Below are positions 1 to 8,799 of a DNA stretch of 34,395 bases, piece by piece (within the stretch, counting starts at the first letter, position 1; each line of letters opens with the position of its first letter). Under the pieces are notes generated by a model. It made no database searches, was not told the DNA's origin, and saw only the letters and a list, made by a program, of their open reading frames with translations. Both the position numbers and the translations under genes were made by a program. The stretch is from Candidatus Eiseniibacteriota bacterium. GTDB taxonomy: Bacteria > Eisenbacteria > RBG-16-71-46. The stretch spans positions 1 through 34,395 of the forward strand of contig JAHFBW010000004.1 of NCBI GenBank assembly GCA_023249845.1. Reading direction: 5' to 3'.

Positions 1-1
1 A

Positions 2-253
2 TCGCGCCACACGGTGAAGGATCTGGCCGAAGCGGTGGCGAAGGCGACCGGTTCCAAGGCCGTACCGTGGCCTGCTGCCGATCTCGTGCGCACACACGGC
101 CCACTCGGCGAGGCGCTGCTGAACGACCTCACCGTGTCGTCCGCGAAAGCGCGTCGCGAGTTGGGCTGGGTTCCGCGTCATCTCTCGTTCGTCGCCGAAG
201 TCGACGACCTGTGGCGCGATTGGCAGGGAGCGCAGCCCACGCCCGTGCGCTGA
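2..253 (+). CDS. NAD-dependent epimerase/dehydratase family protein, C-terminal fragment (5' truncated by window)
   Basis: Frame open to the window start; C-terminal LTVSSAKARRELGWVPRHLSFVAEVDDLWRDWQ is typical of extended SDR sugar epimerases/dehydratases. Confidence 0.75.
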   Translation, partial: SRHTVKDLAEAVAKATGSKAVPWPAADLVRTHGPLGEALLNDLTVSSAKARRELGWVPRHLSFVAEVDDLWRDWQGAQPTPVR

Positions 254-380
254 GCGGCGGCCCGTTCGAACCTTGAGCTCGAGGGCGAGGCCACGCCGCA
301 CGACCCCTGCACTCGCGCGCCCCATACACCGTTGGCCTCCGGTGGCGCGACCGCGACGCGCTGCGTAGGCTGCGCATCCC

Positions 381-2174
381 ATGACTCCCCGGCCCGGCGC
401 CGCTCGCCCGTTGCCCCCGCTCGCGATCGCGCTCGCGGCGCTGGTCGTGCTCGTGCTCGCACTGCCGTGGATCCTCACGCCGATCATCGGGTCGCGGCTC
501 AAGGCCGAGGCGCGCGCCCGGGGCTGTGACGTTCGCTGGCAGTCGCTCGCGTTTCGCTGGCCGCTGCGCGTCGCCGTGCGCGGCCTCGAGGTGGATCGGC
601 TCGAGCCACGGCAGGCACTGGCGCGAGCAAGCCACGTCGAGGCATCGCTGGGGCCTCGGGGCTTGAGCCTGCGCCCGCGAGTGACCCGCCTCGAGATGCG
701 CGACGTGCTCGTGAGACTTCCGGCCGCGACGGATGACGACACCGAGCCGGTGGCCGCCGAGGATTCACGCCTGGAAGGCCCTGCGTCTCCCCGCGTGCGC
801 GCGGCCGCGAACCAGTTGGCCCAGGCGCTGCTCCTGCCCGCGCGCCGACTGCCCGAACTTCGCTTGCTGGACGTGAATGTCCTTCGCGGCGACTCGCTCT
901 TCACGCGCATCGACGCGCTCGAACTCACACATGCGGGCGGCGGCGTCCTGTTCGCCTCGCACGGACTGCTCGCGGGCGAGCAACGCGTGCCGTTCGAGGC
1001 GGCGCTCCAGTGGCAGCACGACGACCGGCTCGAGGGCCGCGCCAGCTTCGAGATCCCCGACGAGCACGCCGGCGCGGCGAGGCTCCGCTGCGTCGTGGAC
1101 GGCCGTGTCACGCAAGACCGGCGGGCCGGCGCGCTGCGCGTGCGTGAGGGCTCGCGACTGGTGATCGGCCGAGCGGAAGTCGAGCTCTCCGGCGAGCTTC
1201 GTCGCGAAGGACCGCGTCTCAGGGTCTCGCTCGCCGCACGCGGCCTCACGGCGTCGGACGTTCAGGAGAGCTTCCCGCCCGCGATGCTCGGCCCGCTCGC
1301 GGACCTTTCCGTCCGCGGATCTTGGGACTGGCACGCGAGCCTCGATGTGAACGTTGCGGAGCCCGACAGCGCGCGGTTCACCGCGGACGTGGTGCCCCAC
1401 GGACTGACGCTCGGTGCCGACGGCGCGCGTGTGCCGCTCCGCCAGCTCTCGGAACCCTTTCTAGCCCACATCCACGTGCCGCGCGACCGGATCGTCTATC
1501 GCGAACTCTCGGGCGCGAACCCGCACTACCGTCCGCTCGATCGCTTGAGCCCGTTCCTGCGCGAGGCGGTGCTCACCAACGAGGACGGCGCGTTCTACCG
1601 CCACCGCGGCTTCAACACCGAAGCGATCCAGGGCGCCATGGCGGCGAACCTGCGCGCCGGCGCGTACCGACGGGGCGCCGGCACCATCACGATGCAGCTC
1701 GCGCGCAACCTGTTCCTCGGCCACCGTCGAACACTCTCCCGCAAGGCGCAGGAGGTGGTGCTCGCGTGGGTGCTCGAACACCTGACCCCGCTTTCCAAGG
1801 ACCGGCTGCTCGAGATCTACCTGAACATCATCGAGTGGGGCCCGGGGCTGCACGGCGCGGATGAGGCAGCCCGTTTCTACTTCGACCGCGACGCTCAGGA
1901 CCTGACGCTCGACGAGGCGCTTTTCCTGACCGTGCTCGTCCCAAGCCCCGGGCGGTGGAAGAGCCGACTGGACCGTGTCGGCGAGTTGCGCCCCTGGGCG
2001 CGCAGTCAGATGGCGTTCATCGCGCGAAAGATGTCGTCGCGTGGCGTGCTCACGCCCGAGCAGGTGCCCAACGCGGAGCAGCTGCACATCACGCTGCGTG
2101 GGCCCGCGGCACAAGCGTTCGCTCCGCGCGACAGCACGAGTGCGCCTGCCGCCGATTCCAGCGGGGCGCTTTAG
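381..2174 (+). CDS. Biosynthetic peptidoglycan transglycosylase (GT51) with N-terminal TM and AsmA-like region
   Basis: GT51 motifs EDGAFYRHRGF, GAGTITMQLARNLFLGHRRTLSRKAQE, KDRLLEIYLNIIEWGPGLHGADEAARFYF; N-terminal TM ALAALVVLVLALPWILTPIIGSRL followed by about 330 aa of beta-rich AsmA/DUF748-like sequence. Confidence 0.85.
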   Translation: MTPRPGAARPLPPLAIALAALVVLVLALPWILTPIIGSRLKAEARARGCDVRWQSLAFRWPLRVAVRGLEVDRLEPRQALARASHVEASLGPRGLSLRPRVTRLEMRDVLVRLPAATDDDTEPVAAEDSRLEGPASPRVRAAANQLAQALLLPARRLPELRLLDVNVLRGDSLFTRIDALELTHAGGGVLFASHGLLAGEQRVPFEAALQWQHDDRLEGRASFEIPDEHAGAARLRCVVDGRVTQDRRAGALRVREGSRLVIGRAEVELSGELRREGPRLRVSLAARGLTASDVQESFPPAMLGPLADLSVRGSWDWHASLDVNVAEPDSARFTADVVPHGLTLGADGARVPLRQLSEPFLAHIHVPRDRIVYRELSGANPHYRPLDRLSPFLREAVLTNEDGAFYRHRGFNTEAIQGAMAANLRAGAYRRGAGTITMQLARNLFLGHRRTLSRKAQEVVLAWVLEHLTPLSKDRLLEIYLNIIEWGPGLHGADEAARFYFDRDAQDLTLDEALFLTVLVPSPGRWKSRLDRVGELRPWARSQMAFIARKMSSRGVLTPEQVPNAEQLHITLRGPAAQAFAPRDSTSAPAADSSGAL

Positions 2175-2228
2175 CCCTGTGCGGCGACTGTTACACTCGC
2201 GCGACCCCATTTTCCGGAGAGTGCGCTG

Positions 2229-5200
2229 ATGTTTGGCATCTGGCCCCACGAGTTCCACGTCTCGCGTGAGTCGCGCGATCGGTGCCGGTTCGACGAGGCG
2301 CTGTTCGCATCGTCGGGCCACGCCGTGCTCGCGCACCCTGCCGCGGCCTACCGGTTCGCGGCCGCGCTCGACCAAGCCCGTCCGGGCGCGCCGCTTGCGT
2401 CAGCCGCGGACCTCTTCGCGCTCGGCCTGCTCGACGAGGCGGCTCATCTCGTGATCCATCACTGGCGAACGACTCGCGATCCCGATGGAATGCGCGACGT
2501 GCTCTCACACTTGAAGCGCGAACTCGGCGAACGCCCACTGGATGACCTGCTGCTCGCGTTCGTCGAGCGGTTCCCTCCGCTCGCCGTCCATCGCGGGCAA
2601 CTCTCCTCCGCGACCTGGCTTCGAAGCGCCACGGCGGGCCGCCCGCACGCGGAATTGGCAGTCGAGGAACTGATGCTGTTGTGGCTCGCCAATGCGAATC
2701 CCGCCACGGCGCCCTACCGGGAGCTGCTCGACGACAACCCGCTTGCGCGCGACACCTCCTACGCCCGCGCGATGGCGCTGATCGAGGCCCGCCTCGCGCG
2801 CCGGGCACCCCTCGGCGAAGCGGGGGTCACTCTGCTCGAGTTCCTGCGTGCGCCCGTGCGCGCCAGCCCGGATTCGCTCGCCGGGCAGCTCGAGTTCGTG
2901 AACGCGCAGTGGAGCGCCATCGTCGAAGAATTGGTCGAGCGCATGAAGCTGGCGTTTGACCTGCGGCTCGAGGAAGCGCGCTGGTGGGCGTCGCGCGCGG
3001 CGCTGCGCTTGGGCCAGCACGACGCGCACGGTCTCGCCGAGCCGCCGGATTACTCTGGCCTCGAGGCGGAAGACGAACGATTCAGCCCCGACGCGGAGTG
3101 GATGCCCCGCACCGTGATGATCGCGAAGAGCACGCTGGTGTGGCTGGACCAACTGGCGCGACGCCATGCGCGGGAGGTCGCGCGGCTGGACCAGGTTCCG
3201 GACGAGGAGCTCGATCGACTGGCGGCATTCGGCATCGACGCCCTGTGGTTGATAGGCCTGTGGGAGCGGAGCGCGGCGTCGCGCACGATCAAGCGGAGCG
3301 CAGGTCAGCCGGACGCGGCCGCCTCGGCGTACGCCGTCCACGACTATTCGGTGGCCGCCGAGCTGGGCGGCGACGATGCATGGCGGAATCTTCGCGACCG
3401 CGCCCTGGCGCGCGGCATCCGCCTCGCGAGCGACATGGTGCCGAATCACATGGGGCTCGACTCGCGCTGGGTCCTCGAGCATCCGGAGTGGTTCCTGTCG
3501 CGCTCGGACTGCCCCTACCCGGCGTACACGTTCCGAGGCCCTGAGCTGTCGCCCGACCCGCGCGTCTCGCTCCGCATCGAGGATCACTACTGGGACCGGA
3601 GCGACGCCGCCGTGGTGTTTCGCCGGGAGGACCGCGCCGCCGGCGAGACACGCTACGTCTATCACGGCAATGACGGTACCAGCTTCCCGTGGAACGACAC
3701 CGCGCAGCTCGATTATCTGAACCCCGCCGCGCGAGAAGCGGTGATCCAAGCCATCCTCGGCGTGGCGCGGCGCTTCCCGATCATCCGCTTCGACGCCGCG
3801 ATGACGCTCGCCAAGCGCCACATCCAGCGGCTGTGGTTCCCGGAACCCGGCAGCGGTGGCGCGATCCCCTCGCGGGCCGGCCACGGCCTCACCCGGGCGC
3901 AGTTCGACCGCCTGATGCCGAACGAGTTCTGGCGCGACGTCGTGGACCGGGTCGCCGAGGAAGCGCCCGGCACGTTGCTCCTCGCCGAGGCGTTCTGGCT
4001 CATGGAAGGGTACTTCGTCAGAACGCTCGGCATGCACCGCGTCTACAACAGCGCCTTCATGGTCATGCTGCGCGACGAGCGCAATGCCGACTATCGAAGC
4101 GTGCTGCGCAACACGCTTGAGTTCGACCCCGACATCCTGCAGCGGTGGGTCAACTTCATGAACAATCCCGACGAGCGCACCGCGGTGGACCAGTTCGGTC
4201 GCGGCGAGAAGTACTTCGGCGTGTGCACGCTGCTCGCCACGCTGCCCGGCCTCCCGATGTTCGGGCACGGACAGATCGAGGGCTTCGAGGAGCGCTACGG
4301 CATGGAGTTCCGCCGCGCGCTGCGAGACGAGCCGGTGGATCTGGGGCTCGAGCGCGAGCACTGGCGGCGCATCGTGCCGCTGCTCCACCGCCGCGGCCTG
4401 TTCGCCGGCGCCCGTGAGTTCCTGCTCTACGACTGCCGCGACAGCGCCGGCCGCGTGAACGAGGACGTGTTCGCGTACTCGAACCGCGACAGCTCGGGTT
4501 GCGCGCTGGTGCTCTACCACAACCGCTACTCCGAGGCGCACGGCCGCATCCGCGTGTCCGCGGCGTACGCCGACAAGCGCGGCGGCTCCCGGTCGCTTCA
4601 CCAGCGCACGCTGCTTGAGGGATTGGGGTTCGAGACCTTGGGCCTCGATGCGTTGCTCCGCTGCCGGGACCAGGTGAGTGGCAACGAATTCCTGTTTCGT
4701 GCGCGTGAGCTGCGCGAACACGGCCTGCGCGTGGAGCTCGTGGCCTACGGCTCACGCGTGCTGCTGGATTGGCGCGAGGCGACGCGTGACGGTCGTCCGT
4801 GGGACGACCTCGAGCGGCAACTGCACGGCTCCGGTGTGGCGGACCTCGAGTCCGCGCTGTGGTCACTCGCGCTGGAGCCGGCGCACGCGGCGCTTGCCAC
4901 GTTCGTGGCGGGCGGGACTGTCGACGAGACCGCGCGCCGTGAGGCGGCGCTCACGGCATACGACAGGCTCGTGACGGAGGCACGCCGGCTGCTCTCGCTT
5001 GCCCCCCCCACGGCCACCGGCCACCCGCGACTGCTCGCGCGCCTCGACCGGCTCGTGTCGCTCACGCCGAGCGTCGGGCGCGAGGAGACCCCCGCAGAGG
5101 TCGCCGCGCACGCCGCGTGGCTCCTGCTCGAGGCAAGCGCCGCGGCGTACGCCGACCCCTCCTCCGCCACGATGGCGTTGCGCCTCTTCGACGAGTTGCG

Positions 5201-5465
5201 CTTGCGCGAGCCCCTCGCGAACGCGTTGCGCGAGCATGGCGCCTCGGGCGACCACGCCTGGCGGCTCGCCGCCCGGGTGCGCGCGATGCTCGCGCACCCC
5301 GCCGCCACGGCGATCCCCCGCACGACCGCGCGTTGGCAGGCGCTCCTCGCCGACGCCGACGCCCGCTTCGCGGCCGGAATCGACGCGGACGCCCGGCCGG
5401 AGGACGCCCCGGACTGGCTGTCGATCCCCGCGCGCTTCGAGTCCGCGACCACGCCGCCTCGCTGA
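2229..5465 (+). CDS. GH13 (alpha-amylase family) glycosidase/transferase-like protein, 1078 aa
   Basis: GH13 regions: DMVPNHMG (I), IIRFDAAMTLAKRH (II), LLAEAFW (III), NFMNNPDERT (IV); long non-catalytic N- and C-terminal parts. Confidence 0.8.
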   Translation: MFGIWPHEFHVSRESRDRCRFDEALFASSGHAVLAHPAAAYRFAAALDQARPGAPLASAADLFALGLLDEAAHLVIHHWRTTRDPDGMRDVLSHLKRELGERPLDDLLLAFVERFPPLAVHRGQLSSATWLRSATAGRPHAELAVEELMLLWLANANPATAPYRELLDDNPLARDTSYARAMALIEARLARRAPLGEAGVTLLEFLRAPVRASPDSLAGQLEFVNAQWSAIVEELVERMKLAFDLRLEEARWWASRAALRLGQHDAHGLAEPPDYSGLEAEDERFSPDAEWMPRTVMIAKSTLVWLDQLARRHAREVARLDQVPDEELDRLAAFGIDALWLIGLWERSAASRTIKRSAGQPDAAASAYAVHDYSVAAELGGDDAWRNLRDRALARGIRLASDMVPNHMGLDSRWVLEHPEWFLSRSDCPYPAYTFRGPELSPDPRVSLRIEDHYWDRSDAAVVFRREDRAAGETRYVYHGNDGTSFPWNDTAQLDYLNPAAREAVIQAILGVARRFPIIRFDAAMTLAKRHIQRLWFPEPGSGGAIPSRAGHGLTRAQFDRLMPNEFWRDVVDRVAEEAPGTLLLAEAFWLMEGYFVRTLGMHRVYNSAFMVMLRDERNADYRSVLRNTLEFDPDILQRWVNFMNNPDERTAVDQFGRGEKYFGVCTLLATLPGLPMFGHGQIEGFEERYGMEFRRALRDEPVDLGLEREHWRRIVPLLHRRGLFAGAREFLLYDCRDSAGRVNEDVFAYSNRDSSGCALVLYHNRYSEAHGRIRVSAAYADKRGGSRSLHQRTLLEGLGFETLGLDALLRCRDQVSGNEFLFRARELREHGLRVELVAYGSRVLLDWREATRDGRPWDDLERQLHGSGVADLESALWSLALEPAHAALATFVAGGTVDETARREAALTAYDRLVTEARRLLSLAPPTATGHPRLLARLDRLVSLTPSVGREETPAEVAAHAAWLLLEASAAAYADPSSATMALRLFDELRLREPLANALREHGASGDHAWRLAARVRAMLAHPAATAIPRTTARWQALLADADARFAAGIDADARPEDAPDWLSIPARFESATTPPR

Positions 5466-5747
5466 AGTCTACCGCTGGGGCAGCGCGCTCAATCGAGAGC
5501 TTTCGCGGGGGCTTGCCACCCAACGCTCGCCTGGGCACACGCTCGCACCGTGCAATCGGAGAGCATGCGAGCTGCAGCGTAGCCTGCGAACCCATTTTCG
5601 CGACGTCACTCTGCGAAACCCTCGAGCTTGCGTCCTGCGAGGTGTCCGTGGGTGCCAGCGGGGCACCGTCCTTGCGCTGCGTGGTGTGCATACGAGTCGG
5701 CCCCGCATCACGCGGAGCCACTGGCCCCCACACCCAAGAGGCACACC

Positions 5748-6311
5748 ATGCGCCGTACCCAGATCTCCACGGTCCTCCTGCTCGGGACCCTGACCGTGTT
5801 CCTCACCGGTTGTTCGAGGAATCCCGTCGCTCCCGAGGTCATGTCTCCCCTGAATGACGGCGCTTCATCCCTGGTGGGCGCTCAGGTTGACGACACCCCC
5901 GCGCCCACCGAAGGCGGCAACTCCAACGTGAGCACCGTGACGTTCAACCCGTCGGACGAGGGCGTGCTCACCGCCGGCCGCTGGACGCTCGTGTTGCACA
6001 AGAACTCGCTCAAGATGGCGACCACGATCACGCTGCGAGTCGCGGATGAGAACGCGATGGAAGTAGAGGTGGTGGTGACGCCGCCCGAGGCGAACAATTT
6101 CAAGGTTCCGGTGGAGCTCACCGCGAGCATGAACGAGCTGCCCACTTCCGCCTTCGACAACCTGACGATGTTCTACTGGGACGGTGCGTGGGCAGAGGTA
6201 GTGGATGTCGCGTCTCACCCGAACCAGAAGAACGTGGTGGCGCGCATGAAGCAGGCCGCCACCTGCCGCGTGGGCGAGCGCGACACCAATCTGAACCGGA
6301 TGGAGGACTAG
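5748..6311 (+). CDS. Small exported lipoprotein of unknown function
   Basis: ATG at 5748 (inside the longer 5628 ORF) gives MRRTQISTVLLLGTLTVFLTGCSRNPVAP, a lipoprotein signal with LTGC lipobox; beta-rich mature domain. Confidence 0.75.
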   Translation: MRRTQISTVLLLGTLTVFLTGCSRNPVAPEVMSPLNDGASSLVGAQVDDTPAPTEGGNSNVSTVTFNPSDEGVLTAGRWTLVLHKNSLKMATTITLRVADENAMEVEVVVTPPEANNFKVPVELTASMNELPTSAFDNLTMFYWDGAWAEVVDVASHPNQKNVVARMKQAATCRVGERDTNLNRMED

Positions 6312-6431
6312 CACCGAGCTGAACGCTGGAGAGGGAGCAGATCGGGCGTCGGTCCGCGAGGACCGGCGCCCGCTGCGCGTTTCCGAGTTCTCCCGCGCGC
6401 CAGGGATTCGGCGCGAGGCACCGGCCACTCG

Positions 6432-8057
6432 TCAGTACTTCACGACGTCGCCTTCGTTGGTCAGGTCGAACTTCGCCGCCAGCGGCTCCTTGGGCAGTCC
6501 CGGCATGCGCAGGATCTCCCCGGTGATGGGGATGACGAAACCGGCGCCCGCGGCGAGCTGGATCTCGCGGACTGTGACCAGGAAGTCTTTCGGCCGCCCG
6601 AGCAGCGTGGGGTTGTCCGAGAGCGACTGCTGGGTCTTCGCGATGCATACCGGCAGCTTGCCGAAGCCCAGGCGTTCGAGGTGGTCGCGGTCGCGCTTCG
6701 CCCGTGTCGTATAGTCCACGGCCTGAGCGCCGTACATCTCGCGCGCGACGGTGCGGATCTTGTCCTCGATGCTGAGGTCCCAGTCGTAGAGCGGCTTGAA
6801 GTGCGGCTCGCTCTTCGCGACGTGCTCGCGCACCAGTTCCGCCAGCTCGGTGCAGCCCTTGCCGCCCTCGGCGAAGCCGCGGCTCACAGCCGACGCCAGC
6901 CCCATGGCGTCGCAGTGCTTGTGCAGCGTCTCCACTTCCTCCGCCGTGTCCGCGGGGAAGTGGTTGATGGCTACGACGCACGGCTGCTCGAACTTGGCGA
7001 TGTTCTCGAGGTGCTTCTCCATGTTCGAGAACCCACGCAACATGGCGCGCACGTCGGGCTGGTTCACGTCGGCCACTCGCACTCCGCCGTGCATCTTGAG
7101 CGCCCGGATGGTCACGACCAGCACCGTGCAGGCTGGCGCGAAGCCGCCGTAGCGGCAGTTGATGTCGAAGAACTTCTCCGCACCCAGCTCGAACGCGAAT
7201 CCCGCCTCGGTCACTACGACGTCGGCATAGGCGAGCGCCGCCTTCGTGGCGGCGATGGTGTTGGTGCCATGCGCGATATTCGCGAACGGTCCGCCATGCA
7301 CGAATGCCGGAACGCCCTCGGTGGTCTGGACAAGATTCGGCTTCACGGCGTCGCGCAGCAACGCGGCCATGGCGCCCACCGCCTTCAAGTCCGCGGCCGT
7401 GACCGGCGAGCCGTCCGTGCGGTAGCCGACGACGATGCGTCCGAGCCGGGCCTTGAGATCGGCGATCCCGTCCGCCAGGCACAGGATCGCCATCACCTCG
7501 CTCGCGGCCGTGATGTCGAATCCCGTCTCACGCGGGATCCCTTCGGTGCGCCCGCCCAACCCAATCACGATGTCCCGCAGCGCGCGGTCGTTCATGTCCA
7601 CGACGCGTTTCCAGCTCACGTGCCGCGCGTTCAGCCCACTCGCGTTGTCGTGGTGCAACGCGTTGTCCACGAGCGCGGCCAGCAGGTTGTGCGCGCTCGA
7701 AACGGCATGGAAGTCGCCGTTGAAGTGCATGTTGATGTCGTCCACCGGCACCACTTCCGACGCCCCGCCGCCGGCGCCGCCGCCCTTCATGCCGAACGTC
7801 GGGCCCAGGCTCGGCTCGCGCAAGGCCACGGCGCTCTTGACGCCGATCTTCGCCAGGCCCTGAGCCAGCCCGACGCTGATGGTGGTCTTGCCTTCCCCGG
7901 CGGGTGTGGGGGTGATCGCCGAGACCAGCACCAGCTTGCCGCGGCGCGGCCGATCCTGGAATGACGGCAACGCGAGCTTGGCCTTCCAGTTCCCGTACGG
8001 CTCCACATGCGCCGGGTCCAAGCCCAGCGATCTGGCGATCTCGAGGATAGGTCTCAT
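6432..8057 (-). CDS. fhs: Formate--tetrahydrofolate ligase
   Basis: 541 aa; TPTPAGEGKTTISVGLAQGL P-loop, REPSLGPTFGMKGGGAGGG, NMHFNGDFHAVSSAHNLLAALVDNALHH, NIAHGTNTIAATKAAL, CIAKTQQSLSDNP. Confidence 0.97.
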   Translation of the reverse strand: MRPILEIARSLGLDPAHVEPYGNWKAKLALPSFQDRPRRGKLVLVSAITPTPAGEGKTTISVGLAQGLAKIGVKSAVALREPSLGPTFGMKGGGAGGGASEVVPVDDINMHFNGDFHAVSSAHNLLAALVDNALHHDNASGLNARHVSWKRVVDMNDRALRDIVIGLGGRTEGIPRETGFDITAASEVMAILCLADGIADLKARLGRIVVGYRTDGSPVTAADLKAVGAMAALLRDAVKPNLVQTTEGVPAFVHGGPFANIAHGTNTIAATKAALAYADVVVTEAGFAFELGAEKFFDINCRYGGFAPACTVLVVTIRALKMHGGVRVADVNQPDVRAMLRGFSNMEKHLENIAKFEQPCVVAINHFPADTAEEVETLHKHCDAMGLASAVSRGFAEGGKGCTELAELVREHVAKSEPHFKPLYDWDLSIEDKIRTVAREMYGAQAVDYTTRAKRDRDHLERLGFGKLPVCIAKTQQSLSDNPTLLGRPKDFLVTVREIQLAAGAGFVIPITGEILRMPGLPKEPLAAKFDLTNEGDVVKY

Positions 8058-8063
8058 GGGGCG

Positions 8064-8097
8064 GCACTATAGGACGGGGGCGCTCAGCGTGTGAACC
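8064..8097 (-). promoter_or_regulatory. Candidate sigma70-like promoter for fhs (TTCACA-N18-TATAGT)
   Basis: On the minus strand TTCACA (8090-8095) and TATAGT (8066-8071) are 18 nt apart; the -10 ends 8 nt before the fhs ATG. Confidence 0.5.
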
Positions 8098-8104
8098 CGT
8101 TCGC

Positions 8105-8120
8105 CGCAGGCGCGCCTGCG
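8105..8120. repeat. 16-bp perfect palindrome CGCAGGCGCGCCTGCG in the divergent fhs/sigma intergenic region
   Basis: Read directly; lies between divergent genes, upstream of both. Confidence 0.6.
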
Positions 8121-8223
8121 AGGTTCAGCCGCCGCCCGCGCCGGCCGACAACTCGGGTCGAACCGTTCCATTTCCCCTGCTCCGCGACCCGCCGGACCGT
8201 GCGGCGGCGCGGGAGGTTCCGGA

Positions 8224-8799
8224 TTGGAAAGCGCCACGTCACGTCCCTGGACCGAGCCCGGCCAGGACCTCCAGCTGCTCGATGCCGCGCAGCGCGGCGA
8301 CCTCACGAGCCTGCGGCGGCTCATTCGCGTCCATCGCGCGCCTCTGTGGCGCGCCTGCTTCGCGATCACCCGCCACCAGGGTGAAGCCGAGATGCTGTTC
8401 CAGGAGACGCTCGCTCATGCCGCGCGGCAGCTTCGCGCCGCGCCCACCGGCCGGCCATTTCTCCCCTGGCTCGTGCGGCTCGCGCGCCAGGTGGACTCCG
8501 CCAAGCGGCGCGGGCGCGAGAGCCGGCCCTCGGTGGGGACGCGGCGCCCGAACGGGGAGCCGTGGGTGGCCGGATCGCGCGGCGCGCATTGGGTCGAGGA
8601 CGAGAAGTCGACGCTGCACGCGTTCGCACAGCTTCACACCGACGATCAATGGCTGCTCGTGCTGCGACTATTCGAGCGCCTGTCCTACGCCGACATCGCG
8701 AAAGTCACCAGCCTCTCGATGCCGCGCGTCATGAATCGCCTTGCACTGGCACGCGAGTACCTGGACCGCATGCACGAACTCGGGGACCGCGCGGCATGA
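8224..8799 (+). CDS. ECF-like RNA polymerase sigma factor (sigma module 1)
   Basis: Region 2-like LWRACFAITRHQGEAEMLFQETLAHAARQLRAAPTGRPFLPWLVRLARQVDSAKRRGRE; region 4-like LSYADIAKVTSLSMPRVMNRLALAREYL. TTG start preceded by GGGAGG. Confidence 0.8.
   Translation: MESATSRPWTEPGQDLQLLDAAQRGDLTSLRRLIRVHRAPLWRACFAITRHQGEAEMLFQETLAHAARQLRAAPTGRPFLPWLVRLARQVDSAKRRGRESRPSVGTRRPNGEPWVAGSRGAHWVEDEKSTLHAFAQLHTDDQWLLVLRLFERLSYADIAKVTSLSMPRVMNRLALAREYLDRMHELGDRAA

Noticed and set aside
2505-4721. 738-aa minus-strand ORF opposite the GH13 gene
   Set aside because: Antisense ORF from high-GC codon bias; low-complexity Arg/Ala/Glu/Val composition with no recognisable domain, opposite a strongly supported CDS.
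5466-5747. Riboswitch in the long leader of the lipoprotein gene
   Set aside because: Only a 6-bp hairpin (GGTGCC-agcgg-GGCACC, 5651-5667) was found; no match by eye to GEMM or other riboswitch cores.
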